From Paralithodes platypus (lineage: Eukaryota; Arthropoda; Malacostraca; Decapoda; Lithodidae): a stretch of DNA of 64,000 nt. The stretch spans positions 22,569,810-22,633,809 of the forward strand of contig CM064512.1 of assembly GCA_032716605.1 (NCBI GenBank). The letters run 5' to 3'. The translations under genes were made by a program, and so were the position numbers. The notes beneath the pieces were generated by a model. The model was not told the origin of the DNA. It saw nothing but the letters and a program-made list of their open reading frames with translations, and ran no database searches. Below, one piece after another: positions 22,028 to 33,868 of the stretch. Within the stretch, counting starts at the first letter, position 1. Each line of letters starts with the position of its first letter.

Positions 22028-22489
22028 TTGACGATTCCTTTTTTTTTTTTTTTTAAGAGCCTGTGGGAGTAGTAGTTTTGCAGAGTTACACACCTGTATA
22101 TCCTAGAGTAAAATTATAAGGGGACAAATGTAGGAAGAGCAAGCGATGTTTTAATATGTTCACCATTCATTATGATGATGAAATGTTGATTGGATGTTGC
22201 TGTACAGAGGTATTTGTTTTTTTCTGGACCCTCTACTCCTCCATGCTTAGCCCCATTAGTTATTAGATTATACAGAGTTCGTCCTATTGATTTGTCAATA
22301 TTTTGACCTTCCGTGCTATTTAGGTGTTGATTTTATCCTGACGAGAGATATAGACCCTGTAACTTAGGAGGGACCGACCTTCGGCCAGGACTTTTTTTTA
22401 ACGAAAAGTGTGCAAATTTTTCTGGAAGAGGGGTCTTGTGGATGTTGTTTATCGTTTGATGGAGTTCTAGGAACGAAACTAACACAAAC

Positions 22490-24120
22490 TATAAATAATG
22501 ACAATGAATAAATACATAAATATACCAATAAATATACCCTTCCCCCCTTAAAGACATTCACTTAGTGTTTAGGTACACTTGGATACCATAGTCTTTAGGC
22601 CTCTCATAAGACATTCTGGACCCCCTATTCATTTGTTTAAGCAATTATTATAACTATTTTGAATTGGTTTTGGATATAAGTTGTTTTTCAATAAATAGTA
22701 TAAATATGTGGAAGGATGGAGTAAAGAAGTATACACGCGAAAGCGGTGCTGCATGGGAGGAGGGACGTCAACTGACTGGGGACAGAGGTGCATAGGGACC
22801 ATTTGTTCTTGGCCACCACTTCGGGGATCACGGCGTTCGTCTTTAGATAGATAGATAGATAGTTTTTGTATAGAAACTTTTATTCATAAATTAGTGTCCA
22901 GACATATATGTTTATAATTATAAACACAATAGGTAAAGTTCATGACTATTTATGATTGGACTAGAGACTATGGTATTAGAGTGTACTTACTTCCTCATAC
23001 ACCCAACGCACTCCCACAAGAGGAGTAAAATAGTGTATTATTAGCCAGAATAAACCCAAAAATTAAACGAGTTGAAGACATAATTGTTAAAGCTATACTA
23101 TGCGTAGTAACCTTATACACCATGACACCATCCCCACTGTTATAATTAAAACCACCCTTTTCCCCGTTGGCTCAATGACTACAACCATACTTGCTGTCAA
23201 AGTGAATAATTGGTGGGAATTTGGATCTATAAATACAAAGATAATGATGATGAAATGTAAAGATATGATGTGGCACTCAAGAAAATGTTGAAAAAAAAAA
23301 ATACCTTTGTGTTTGTAAATATATACTGTAATTGTATATTTGTATATGCACATGCTTACAAAGTACAAATATAGAGTCCATTAGTAAATATATATTGTTG
23401 GATAATGTAAAGCTTCAGAAAGATAAACACCCGTGAGCGAGCGACAGATATTTTCACCAACAGGAATACATTAATGGCACCGTGCGAGGAACGCCAGCAG
23501 AGAGACGGACTCTCAGAGGAATACACCAATTCCTCTTTAATCGCCGCCATGTTGTATGCCTTACATAGTGTGTCACCACCGGGAATTATTAACCCTTTCA
23601 ATATTATGATGCATTATTTCAGTATAAAATGTATATCATTAGACGAAATTAACGAACTGTGGTAGATAATGGGTTAGTTAAGATGGTGTGTATTCTTTTA
23701 ATGACTACGAGGTCTTCAAAAATGCAAAACAAAACACAAATACTATAACGATTCGTGAACATAATGTTGCCTCAGTTAAGACCAAAAAGATGACGTATTT
23801 TCTTCTTATGTTACTGAAAACTGTATCTACATAATATCATAGTGTCTCAAGTGTCCAAAAAGTCTGTTTCCTTCCAAAAGGTAACAAACTATTCCTGTGT
23901 AAACCAGGATCTAGTTAAACTGATGACATTGTACCTCGCTATGACACCGTAAACATTGATTAGTAAAACAACCCAACAAGTAGATTGCCATATTAATTTA
24001 GCGACTCTCAGTGTTCTGTACAAATATTATGTAGATCCGAGATGAGTTTGTCCTTTGAGCACCGTAGTTTAAGCACGAATAAGATAAGAGTGGCAGTGAC
24101 TGCTTATCAACATGCATAAG
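22490..24120. repeat. Duplicated block A (paralogue of 32.7-33.87 plus 42.28-42.6 kb)
   Basis: Shared stretches, in the same order, include TTTTCCCCGTTGG, AATAATTGGTGGGAA, GATGTGGCACTCAA, TATATTGTTGGATAATG, TTAATGGCACCGTGCGAGGA, GCCATGTTGTAT, CATAGTGTCTCAAG and AGCACGAATAAGATAA. The two blocks are diverged with indels. Neither has a recognisable gene. The other block is split by the gypsy element at 33869-42284. Confidence 0.75.
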
Positions 24121-25202
24121 TTCAGGCTTTACGACATGTTTAGGATATCATCGATTATCTAAAATTCTAATTAATAAATTGAATATTTATTCGTCATACA
24201 TAGTATAAACTAAACACATTTCCATTGGAAGTAGAGTCTAGTGGAAGTCTCCCATGTTTAGATATAATTATTAAAAGTGCAATGAAAAATAATTCGAACA
24301 TTTAGTATTGGAAAACACGTATACAAATACAAGAGAGTCTGCAGAAACATGTTATTCAACTGGGCGTTGTTAACTTTAATGTGTAAGGATTCGAGTGTCC
24401 TTAAGTCCCTCTTTAATGAACTATCCACTGTTAAATAATGTGCTTGGATATCAAAGTACTGTATTGCACACTTCAGCGTGTTCTCATACGGCTGAATGAA
24501 GAGGAGACGTGAGCCTCCGACCTGTCCTGCTTGACTGACCCAGGTGCTCATCTTTCCCTCACTTTGAAGGAGCCTGAACATGTCGAAACGTCTTAAAAGC
24601 AATCTGTTGTTTTTTTGTTATCTTATTGCTTAGATAATGATGGCCATGATTCTTTGGCTGCAGTGATGGATGGCAACATTTTATGAACCATACTAATACG
24701 TGGATGTAATACCGATATGTAGGTTGCTTTTTGTTTAGCTAGTTGGAGAAAATCAGAGCTTCTGTTTGATTAATTATTTCTATCTCAAGTTTATCAAAGA
24801 GTAGTTCACCAGTTTGGCTACTTGTGCAAGGCATTGGCTAGTGGTATTGTGATGTGATAATTTGCAGAAAAAATGAAACATGTAAAGTGTTAAATTGGCT
24901 TGAATGCCTTAGTTTGAAAACATAATGGTATTATTAAATAATTGGGTCTGCAGTCGTGACCAAAGATGTGTACAATAGTAAATAAGCACTGCAGATAATC
25001 TGAGGAGATATTATTAATAGATAATTATGCTCCCGGGTTGATGGGACACGACAGCCTTGGTTAATAAACCATTTATGGGAGACACTACTGATAACAATCT
25101 GGGTAGATGGGGCTCATCAGCCTTGGTCGGCAACCTGTTTAGAAGAGTAAATCTTATGCAAATCCTTACTGGTAATCTACTGGTGAAGCAGGTTAGTGAA
25201 TG
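24121..25202. other. No gene seen
   Basis: Contains a 114-codon open frame on the minus strand (24258-24602) with no domain that I recognise, and nothing else supportable. Confidence 0.5.
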
Positions 25203-25205
25203 GAC

Positions 25206-25511
25206 TATACTCCATGCAGTTGACCAGTGCATCTGGCTCCTAACTGGTATTTGTATCGAGGCTCATGATTGGCTATTTTATCAGTACCCTAGCTCACTGG
25301 CCAAAATGAGTGGCAGAGCTGATAATATATTTATTACCTTTATTATTCCTTATTTATTCATTAAAATATATTCGTTTAAGTAATGTTAATGATTACTTAA
25401 TACATTACAGTCTTATCCGAATATAAAGCTATTACAGATAGCCAATCTTGAACCTCGATACAAACACCAGTTATGAGCCAGATGCACGGGTCAACTGAAT
25501 GGAGTATAGCT
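25206..25511. mobile_element. Inverted-repeat element, about 306 bp with about 70-bp arms
   Basis: The left arm beginning CTATACTCCATGCAGTTGAC is the reverse complement of the right arm ending GTCAACTGAATGGAGTATAG, with near-complete pairing over about 70 bp (through the GATTGGCT/AGCCAATC inner edge). The interior matches 21100-21290. No coding capacity, so MITE- or foldback-like. No clear target duplication was seen. Confidence 0.75.
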
Positions 25512-26072
25512 GGTGGTCAAGTGGTCAATCCTGGTGTCAATCATATAAGTTCTTGAATAAAACTGCCGCAGGTTGTTCTTCACATAAAAGACACGGCCAC
25601 TTGCGGGCGTTTTGTTTATGGGCCATTCTCATAAATAGGAGTGAAGCATTCGGCAATATATTATGTTTAATTCCACTCATATATTAGCGTTTCGTATTTG
25701 GTGTTGAAGTATAATTACTATTACAGCTTCAATACACAATAGTTACGGGGTAGTCAACATGGCGTCAGTGCAAAACTTAGTAAATCTCCCACTACACGAT
25801 ATCTGGGTTGCCCTGGTGGTAGTGCATGTCAACGACTGACGCATTACTGTCATTAATTCCTGGAGAGTTATTGTGGGAATGACGGCTGGGGGGGGGGGGG
25901 GGGGGGGATGAAAGGGGAAGGGGACTAATAATGAAGGAGGCTGGTGAGAAGGATGGGGGTAGAGAAATACTGATAATGCAGGGGAGGTGAGGGAGGGAGA
26001 GCGAACTATTAATATGGTCAAATTTGGTAGTACAGCAAATTTAATTTAGATTGGGTAGGTTTGCTGATTGTG

Positions 26073-26127
<55 letters not shown>

Positions 26128-26846
26128 TAGATAAATAGATAGATATATAGATAGATAGATTATATAGATAGAAATATAGATAGATAGATATAATGCATAC
26201 AATTTAAACGTAAAATATTTGTTCATGTCTGTTAATGGATATATTATTTGGAATAGAAAGCTAAACATTGGTAGGCTTATGGAGGTAGAGCAGGAGTTGT
26301 GAGGGTGATTTTATTGGTTATGGTTGCCATGGGCCGCCAGAGCACATCACCATATACAGGTACAGTAGAGGCCTAAAAGCCATAAGAGAGGGTAATGAAG
26401 AGTGACGCTGATGTGTTATTATCTAGGTTGCTTCACTCTTCCTTTTACTCTTGACAATTATTCATCATTATATTGAGTTACTTTTAGCTGATATTGCAGT
26501 CATGTTGCATGGTGCTAAGAAGCATAGCTAAATTACATAACATATCAGGTAAACCATAATGCATATATTTGTAAGGAATTGTCCTTAGTTAAATGTAATT
26601 GTGTTCAATAACCGTTCTAAGCAAAGAGAGACACTTGCAAATAATGTAACTTTTGCGTTGTTTTAGTTTTGAGTGTCTGTAGACATATGTTTCCATTTAA
26701 ATGTATTAGTATATATAATTTTCTGAAGCCTATGTTCCCTTATCTTTTAACTATAATGTGTATACCGAGCTCACATTTATAGGTAAAAGCTTCAATTATA
26801 CGAAACATTTTCAGACATGATGAGGCACAGAATATATATATATATA

Positions 26847-26884
<38 letters not shown>

Positions 26885-27002
26885 ATGCAGTATATATATG
26901 TAATAAAAGTAATACTCTCATCACGAAAGAAATGGAGGCGTAATATGAAGAGTAAAACCAGCGTTGTGATGAAAATCTTTATTGGGACATGTTTCGGCTT
27001 AA
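25512..27002. other. No gene seen; microsatellites
   Basis: Includes a G homopolymer near 25890-25907, a TA/GA/TAGA compound array at about 26077-26190, and a TA array at about 26831-26882. No supportable gene. Confidence 0.6.
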
Positions 27003-27293
27003 CCCGTACAATCCCAGCGACGGCAGAGAGCCGTCAGTAGATAAATCACTCCCCCAGTCCCAGCGACGGCTGCCAGTATCAGGCAGTGCCTGATACAACG
27101 ACATTTGAACACTGCTCTAAGACCTTGGCAACACTTCTCAGTTTATATGCAAGCCCCCACAAGCTAGGAGAGAAAGTATTCCTCCATCTTTTGAGGTGGG
27201 AGGTTGTTATATCTTGCCTCTGAAGCCATTTTTGGCCACATAGCTTGGTACTGGGGGGTACATTTACGGTAGTACCCTATGGTACAGTAGGGG
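27003..27293 (-). mobile_element. TTAA-flanked MITE, family 2, copy 1 (291 bp)
   Basis: Flanked by TTAA at 26999-27002 and 27294-27297. The ends are CCCGTAC and, inverted, CCCCTACTGTACC. The body matches 28048-28369 in inverted orientation (CAGCGACGG, CAACACTTCTCAG, GAAGCCATT and GTACATTTACGGTAGTACC all find reverse-complement partners). TTAA duplication with CCC ends is the signature of piggyBac-type transposition. No transposase is present. Confidence 0.72.
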
Positions 27294-27574
27294 TTAAACA
27301 AAAGCCATCATCAGCCTAAAAGCAAAGAAAAGCCTACATGAAAACATTTTAAATATGGTATACTACGAAATATAATATGAACTCGTAGGGGATACCAATA
27401 CCATGATAATTGTATAAATATTAAAAATCCTGTAGTAAATACTAGAGAATATTATGGTGATTCAAAATTGTTGTTCTGGAGTGTACAATTGTGGGAAAGG
27501 TCACCGAGGTCGAAATAAAATACGCAAGACAAGACGTATAATCCTAAAAGACAAACCAATCAAAGTTGAGTTAT

Positions 27575-27598
27575 CACAACGCTGGTTTCACTCTCTCT

Positions 27599-27670
<72 letters not shown>

Positions 27671-27683
27671 CAGTATATATATA
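27575..27683. repeat. (CT)n-(TA)n compound microsatellite
   Basis: A long CT array runs straight into a TA array ending beside the mariner-like terminal repeat. The open frame through it is a simple-sequence artefact. Confidence 0.92.
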
Positions 27684-27830
27684 CAGGGTGTCCCAATATA
27701 GACATGCCAAACTTCAGGATATGATTATACATATGATTCTAAGTATAACATATTCCATATCTATTTTTATAAATCTCTAAAGTTTAAGAGGTATTGCAGG
27801 TTATATATAGTGTCCTCCCCCGCATCGCTG

Positions 27831-27906
27831 ATGGACTCTTCCATGTCAAATAGTTTCCAGTAGGTCCAATGGACTCTTCCATGTCAAATAGTTTCCAGTA
27901 GGTCCA
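27831..27906. repeat. Perfect 38-bp tandem duplication
   Basis: ATGGACTCTTCCATGTCAAA and the rest of a 38-bp unit are repeated head to tail twice, inside the mariner-like element. Confidence 0.93.
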
Positions 27907-28047
27907 AAGTGATCTAAAATTTCTATAATTAGTTTTCTATTTACAGAATTGTATTATCTTGATAATAACAAGGTAAAATAATTGCAGTTAGATGCAGATG
28001 TGGTAAGCTCTAGGACAGCTAGGCCATCCTTATGGGGAAATACTTAA

Positions 28048-28369
28048 CCCCTACTCTACCAGAAGGTACTACTATAAATGTACCCTCCAGTACCAGGCAT
28101 TGTGGCAATAATGGCTTCAGAGTCAAGAGAGAATACCCTCTCACCCCAAAAGTTGGAGGAATACTGTCCCAGCTAGCTAATACAGGCTTGGATACAGGCT
28201 GAGAAGTGTTGCCAAGGTTTCAGAGCAGTGTATATAAGTCACGGTACTTGGTACCGCTCGATATGGGTAGTTACAAGGACTGCATAGTACAAACGGCGAA
28301 CTTCCATCGCTGGTACTGACGAGTGACTTTATTACTGACGGCTGTATACCGTCGCTGGTACAGTAAGGG
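28048..28369 (+). mobile_element. TTAA-flanked MITE, family 2, copy 2 (322 bp)
   Basis: TTAA lies at 28044-28047 and 28370-28373. The ends CCCCTACTCTACC and (inverted) CCCTTACTGTACC are imperfect inverted repeats. Same family as 27003-27293 but opposite orientation, nested within the mariner-like element. Noncoding. Confidence 0.78.
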
Positions 28370-28506
28370 TTAAGAAAATGTCATTTTCAACAGGCAATAT
28401 CTCTGTAATGGGCAAAATTTTGAATTTTGTTTATAGAACATTTTATGGTTAGAATATTTTCTTAACCTAATCCTAAAGTTTGGCATGTCTATTTCGGGAC
28501 ACCATG

Positions 28507-28507
28507 A

Positions 28508-28564
<57 letters not shown>

Positions 28565-28605
28565 ATATATATATATTTATATATATATATATATATATAC
28601 CGGTA

Positions 28606-28632
<27 letters not shown>
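28507..28632. repeat. (TA)n microsatellite
   Basis: Long TA array with short interruptions, directly outside the right end of the mariner-like element. Confidence 0.92.
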
Positions 28633-28637
<5 letters not shown>

Positions 28638-28639
28638 TG

Positions 28640-29097
28640 CTAAAAATGTACACCATTCATTATCATACATTTCAGGGCAATATAAAGTCTTATGTAACCA
28701 TCAACATATAATAGTTTATTATACTTATGTGACGCCACTGGAATCCGCTTTCTTCCATAGTGTGAACAATTACAATGTTCTTTAAATCCTCTTCCAACTA
28801 TAAGACGATCCTGAACTGTTATAGGGCCGCTATAAAGCGTGGTCCTTGAGCCGGGCAGCCTGGTTCACTGTTGATGGAGAGGAGAGTACACAACCCGCTG
28901 ATAAAGTTAACCACGGCCGTATTTACCTTCGGGTCATGGGAGGGAGGTCCAGGTTGGCAGTGAGTTAGTTTGTACTGTTATAATCAGTTTTACCTGAACT
29001 TTGACTGTAAAATGTATTGATTTCAAATTAAATGTTATGTTACTATACATGGATGTTATATTGAGCTTCATATTGATGTATTTCTACTATACAATTT
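28640..29097. other. No gene seen
   Basis: Unassigned sequence between the microsatellite and the retroposon target site. Confidence 0.5.
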
Positions 29098-29110
29098 AAC
29101 TATAGGGTCG

Positions 29111-29525
29111 CTGGTGATGGGCTGGTCTATCAGAGTGAGAACTGAGCGATCTCTGCCATACCCATAGCTTACTCTGACTGTTCCTTTTACTTATATATTT
29201 TCTAGATCTCAAGTGACGGCGTCTCTTCCGTGGATTGACCTCCCAATCTACTAAGATTGGAAGCCAAAGCGTCACATTTTTCCTTTGGCCCTCAACTTTC
29301 TCTTCATAATTGCTGAGGGGCACAGGGCCCTGGGTGGGGCTTTGGTTTCCCGGGCGTTTCCGCACCTTCCTCAGATCCCCGCCATGGAGTGGCTTCGGTC
29401 ACCCAGGCTTTATTGTGGTCGGCAGGAAGGATTCTGTGGGGGCGCTCAGTTATGGCCTTGGCCTTGCTCGGGGCCTTGGGGCTGTTCGGCCAGGCAGCTT
29501 GGGGAACAACAACAACAACAACAAC
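29111..29525 (+). mobile_element. Short retroposon, second copy, with 10-13 bp target duplication
   Basis: AACTATAGGGTCG occurs at 29098-29110 and again at 29523-29535, directly around an element ending in (AAC)n. The first three bases of the right copy cannot be told from the tail. The element matches 10565-10976 nearly base for base but lacks the first about 115 bp, so it is 5'-truncated. The open frames on both strands are repeat artefacts. Confidence 0.87.
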
Positions 29526-29539
29526 TATAGGGTCGAGAT

Positions 29540-31578
29540 TACCTAACCTATACTATTAAATAACCGTAAATTATTTATTGTAAGGGAAATACGTTATGTA
29601 CTGATTCATCAAAGCACACAACTCTTTGTAGGGTCCTGGTATCAGTCTACATTTGTAGTATCTAGGTTATCGATTACTATTACATTGACAGATTTTAAGA
29701 AAAAGGATTGGGATATATTATATTTTCATTTTAATGTTATTAATATTTGTGTTTTATAATCAATGTCAAGTATTTCTACTTGAAAGAACATGCGGTTCTG
29801 TTTATATGCACATTAAATGGAGCAAAACTATAGTTCTAGTGAGAACAAGTTGTAAAGGGTTATTCCCCCTGTGAAGTGATATAACTCTACTATCGACATT
29901 TCACAATATTTACTTTTAGTAATTTGAATTAAATTATGTCCTAGGAATAACTTCCCGTATTTGCGGGACGAACTGACCACCCTGTATAGGGAACAAAAGA
30001 ATACACTCCCAAATGACTGCCAAATTGCCACAGGTTCCCCCCACATTATTAAAATCGTCTAATGTTAGCCAGGATATATAAACAAAAAAACGCCTTCACA
30101 TTGAAGGGGCTTGTATTATTTAAATTATAAGCGAAACCACCAATACCGCAGACTTTATTGTTGATGTTTTGTTTTCGCTGTCAGAAATGCAATTATCTTT
30201 GTCAATGGCTTAATTAAAACTCACGATTTTTCCTGTCTTCGAAAGGTCTTCCATCCCACTTGTTGCCACGGAGAATATTTGGTCTGAATCTTGGTCTGGA
30301 AATACGGAAAATAATGAGAAGGAAATGTAAAGATGAGACTTTCTATTAGAGCTAACCAAATATTATATTGTTATGTGTGTATAATGGCTCGGGCCTTTAA
30401 TATTGTCCTGTTTACTTTCGCTTCTATTTACTGCAGAGGATAATTTGTGTTTGGTAGAGTGGAATATCAAGAGCATAACGTTCACAAAGATAATATCTAC
30501 TTTTTATGACTATGCTTTCAATCCCTTTGTTCTAGCATTACATCTAATGATTATCATTTACGTACTTGTTTACAGCAGACGATGCATTAATCAATATTTG
30601 TGGTTAGCATGAATGTTGCATTATAGATATATGTTAAGTAACTACTACATACAGTATATTTAATTTGCTTTCCATGAATACAGTCATGCCTTATCTATAT
30701 TCCAAAGCATTCTAACACCAGTCAAGTTTAAACATGAGCATAAATTGAACGATTTTTTTTCTTCCACGAACACCTACTTAGAACATTGATGTTATTAATA
30801 GTAATACAATGGTATGATACGTCTGTTTGTAATTTGTCAATGTTAGCTAAATATCTGCTCATTTCAGAGCCCCAAACTTGAGGTCGCCACCGCAGGGGGC
30901 AAAATTAAACTTAAACTTGGCACACGCGAGAGTTCACCAGACCAGCCCATGTTAACCTATTTAGTACGGTATCGCCTTTCTTTACTATATTCTGACTATG
31001 GTTAAACGATTATAGTCAATTTGAGAGACATGTGTGAGAGTAAAGTGGAATGTTGAGAGTCTGTGACACAGACCTACGGGAGCCGTTGGCCGTAGTTGCT
31101 ATGCCTCTATATTCATGCTTCATCGTGAATCTATTTTGATGTATTTTTACTTTATTGTATTACATTGGGTTAAGTTAGGTTTTATGTTGGTTAGGTTAGT
31201 TAATAAAATACAATTAAGTAAATATTATTGAAATAGAATCGTGAATAGGCGTGAATGTCAAGGCATAGCGGCTGTTGCCATGGCCTCCCCAGTCATTGGC
31301 AAAGTTTATGAGTGTTTATATTGCATTCTCAAGTGAATAGTAGGACTCAAATCGTAATGACAATTATGTAAACATGTAATATATGGGACCTTACTACTTT
31401 CAAAGGTAGAAACACTAACAAAATCATGCGCAATGCACCTCGACACAGATCTGTATACTCCTTACAGTGGCAAAGTTTAAGAGTGTTAACCTAACAAGTG
31501 TGCATGGGGGTAATTAGACACCTCTCCCTGTGCGCATGTATTTGAGGTGTTTCCGTCACTAAAATATTCATTGTACCA
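29540..31578. other. No gene seen; one diverged repeat patch
   Basis: About 30170-30335 resembles the AATTAAAACTC..TTTCC..TTGTTGCCA..AAATTTGG.. portion of the duplicated blocks near 23130-23260 and 33225-33340, suggesting a third, older copy. Otherwise nothing recognised. Confidence 0.5.
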
Positions 31579-31582
31579 TTAA

Positions 31583-32062
31583 CACCTTAAGAGCGGCCTA
31601 TGCGGTTTATTTATATGTACCGCCCAGCGGGGTGTTTTTAGCCAAAATAGGGCTGTTTACGTGATCATTTTCATGCCTAAATAAGACCCAGAACGTAAAA
31701 CAAGTATCTATCCCTGAAAGGGCATAAACAGAGCTTTCGAATGACACCATAACGATCCTTTTATGATGGCTAGTTTTCTTGCAATAACCGTGCAACGCGA
31801 GTGCAAAAAGCATGTAATTAGCCACTTTCCCGATACAATTCCTTATATAGCGAGTGAGAGAGGGAGGAGGGAGCTGGGATTCGTGTCCGTATGTTCGCCG
31901 CGGTGGTCTGGAGCAGTCATACGCTCGCTACTCTCCTGCCACCACTTGTCTCTCTCTCTCAGCAACATTACGTGCTGAAATTGCCACTCGACCTATGTCG
32001 AGCGCCGCCACATAGTCCAGCTTTATTTAACTCGACTTATGTTGCTCGCCGCTAATTAAGGG
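31583..32062. mobile_element. piggyBac-type MITE, family 1, copy 1 (480 bp)
   Basis: TTAA at 31579-31582 and 32063-32066. The left end CACCTTAAGAGCGGC and the inverted right end CCCTTAATTAGCGGC form imperfect terminal inverted repeats. A second copy of exactly the same length lies at 40500-40979. No transposase is encoded; short open frames are chance. Mobilisation by a piggyBac-family transposase encoded elsewhere is inferred from the TTAA target. Confidence 0.85.
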
Positions 32063-32685
32063 TTAATAGCATTAATACTTATCCATATGCGCCTATTATG
32101 GGTTGATTATAAAGGTATTAACCTGAAACAACAATAAAACGAGTGAAAACAGCGTTTGGATGGTCAAAATCGGAGATATAGCCCGCGAGTTGTATAATGT
32201 ATGGGTGAGGCAAGCTGCTTTCCCGCCAATTTCCCCCAAGGCCACTGAGACACAGTCGATCGATACTCTCTCTCTCTCTCTTGCATTCGCTTGCTATCAG
32301 TGATGAACACACCCTGCAACCGGATTTCTAATGTTAGCACGAAAATATACCTCAGAATAAGGGAATAACAGGGAAAATAGGTGATAACTGAAGGAGAGGA
32401 GGAAAGTGGGGAAGGAGGGGAGGTAGAGGACTGAGATTTTGCATGGCCCAGGGGCCAAAAAAAAATAAAAAAATAAAAAAACATTTTTATTTTTTATTTT
32501 TTTTCGATGTCAAAATTTGATTTTTTTTTTCTCTGACTCCTAAGAGTCTCCACGCAGTCCGCCGGGGGAACTCTTAAGAGTCTCCCCTCAGTTCCCGGGT
32601 TAATAGTGCATGTCCAAGTAAATAGTATACATCAAATCCTGATAACGACAATTCAGTCATTTAATATATTGGAAAATAGTACTTT
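32063..32685. other. No gene seen; short repeated stretch
   Basis: About 32605-32680 resembles 31320-31392 (GCAT..CAAGTAAATAG/CAAGTGAATAG, then TCAAATC, GACAATT and TTTAATATATTGG/TGTAATATATGGG). That suggests an old duplication bracketing the MITE. A T/A homopolymer-rich patch is at 32455-32535. Confidence 0.45.
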
Positions 32686-32689
32686 TCAC

Positions 32690-33868
32690 GGCTCTGTGTA
32701 GAAACCTGTGTACAATTGTTTTTTTGGCGGCCATGTTTCTTGAGCCTGTCTAACAGACGATGGTGTCTTCGAGGACCTGAGCCCCAGGGGGTTAGCACAT
32801 CCAGAGAGTATTAGATATCTATGGTTTGCCTTTGTGAACGGCCGCCACCGGGAATACTGATGATTAAAAGCATGTTTGTATATTGATGCATTTATCTTTA
32901 TATATCTGCATGTGCATTTGACTATTCTCACGACGGTGAAATGTTAACTGTATGGTGGCTGTTAACTAGGGAGGACACTAAAGCAATAATAAATAAATAT
33001 ATAAACCTATAATTTAACCAATCAATATACCCTTCCACTAAATATATATAGTCACTAGGTGCTTACTACCCCATACAACCGACAACCTCCCACAAGATGA
33101 GTTAAATCGTATAGCCAGAATAAATTAATAATCAATATTATTATTGTAATAATTTGCTTAACTACCTTGAACACAAACATCATCTTTGTTCTCTGCACTG
33201 GCGAAAATTCAATTATTTTGGCCAATATTTCAATTAAAACTCAGTTTTCCCCGTTGGTTCAATGACCCACTTGCTGCCAGTGAAAATAATTGGTGGGAAG
33301 TTGGATCTGCAAATATGGATATAAAGATGAGGATATGTCAAGACGTGATGTGGCACTCAACTAAAAGAGGTTTATTTTTCTCTGTGTAAATATAGAGTAT
33401 TACATTTACTGCATTTGCACATGCCTATATAAATATGAGGAGATAAGTGCATTAATATTGTTATACAGTCCATTAGTACTGATATATTGTTGGATAATGG
33501 AAAGCTTCAAAAATAATTAAAAACCTTGAGCGACATATATTTCCACTAACAGGAATAAATTAATGGCACCGTGCGAGGAACTTGCTAGAAGAGATGGAGA
33601 CTCAGAGGAGGAATTACACCAATCCCTCTTCAACCGGTGCCATGTTGTATACCTTTCATGTTTGCCACCGCCGAAAACTCTTAACCCTTTTAGTAGTATG
33701 ACTCATCAATTAATTATATAATGTCTATCAATAGATGAGTTTAATGAACTTAGAAATATTATGTAGGTGTTAATAAGTTAGGTAGGATGGTCTGTGTTCT
33801 TTCAATATCTACGACTTCAAAACTGCAAACAAATTGTCTAATGATTCGTAAAAATATCTTGAAATGGT
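32690..33868. repeat. Duplicated block B, left part
   Basis: Diverged copy of 22.5-23.75 kb, cut at 33868 by the gypsy LTR and resuming at 42285. The flanking TGGT at 33865-33868 is repeated at 42285-42288. Confidence 0.75.

Larger units (their letters stand above)
27684..28506. mobile_element. Mariner-like non-autonomous element with about 30-bp terminal inverted repeats
   Basis: The left end CAGGGTGTCCCAATATAG continues as ACATGCCAAACTT. The right end carries the reverse complement with few mismatches (AAGTTTGGCATGTCTATTTC, GGGACACC). The left end abuts TA and the right end is followed after two bases by TA, as expected for TA-targeting IS630-Tc1-mariner elements. It contains no transposase frame and hosts the TTAA MITE at 28048-28369. 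Confidence 0.72.

Noticed and set aside
24258..24602. 114-codon minus-strand frame as a gene
   Set aside because: No motif, no homologous frame kept in the paralogous block, and AT-rich context.
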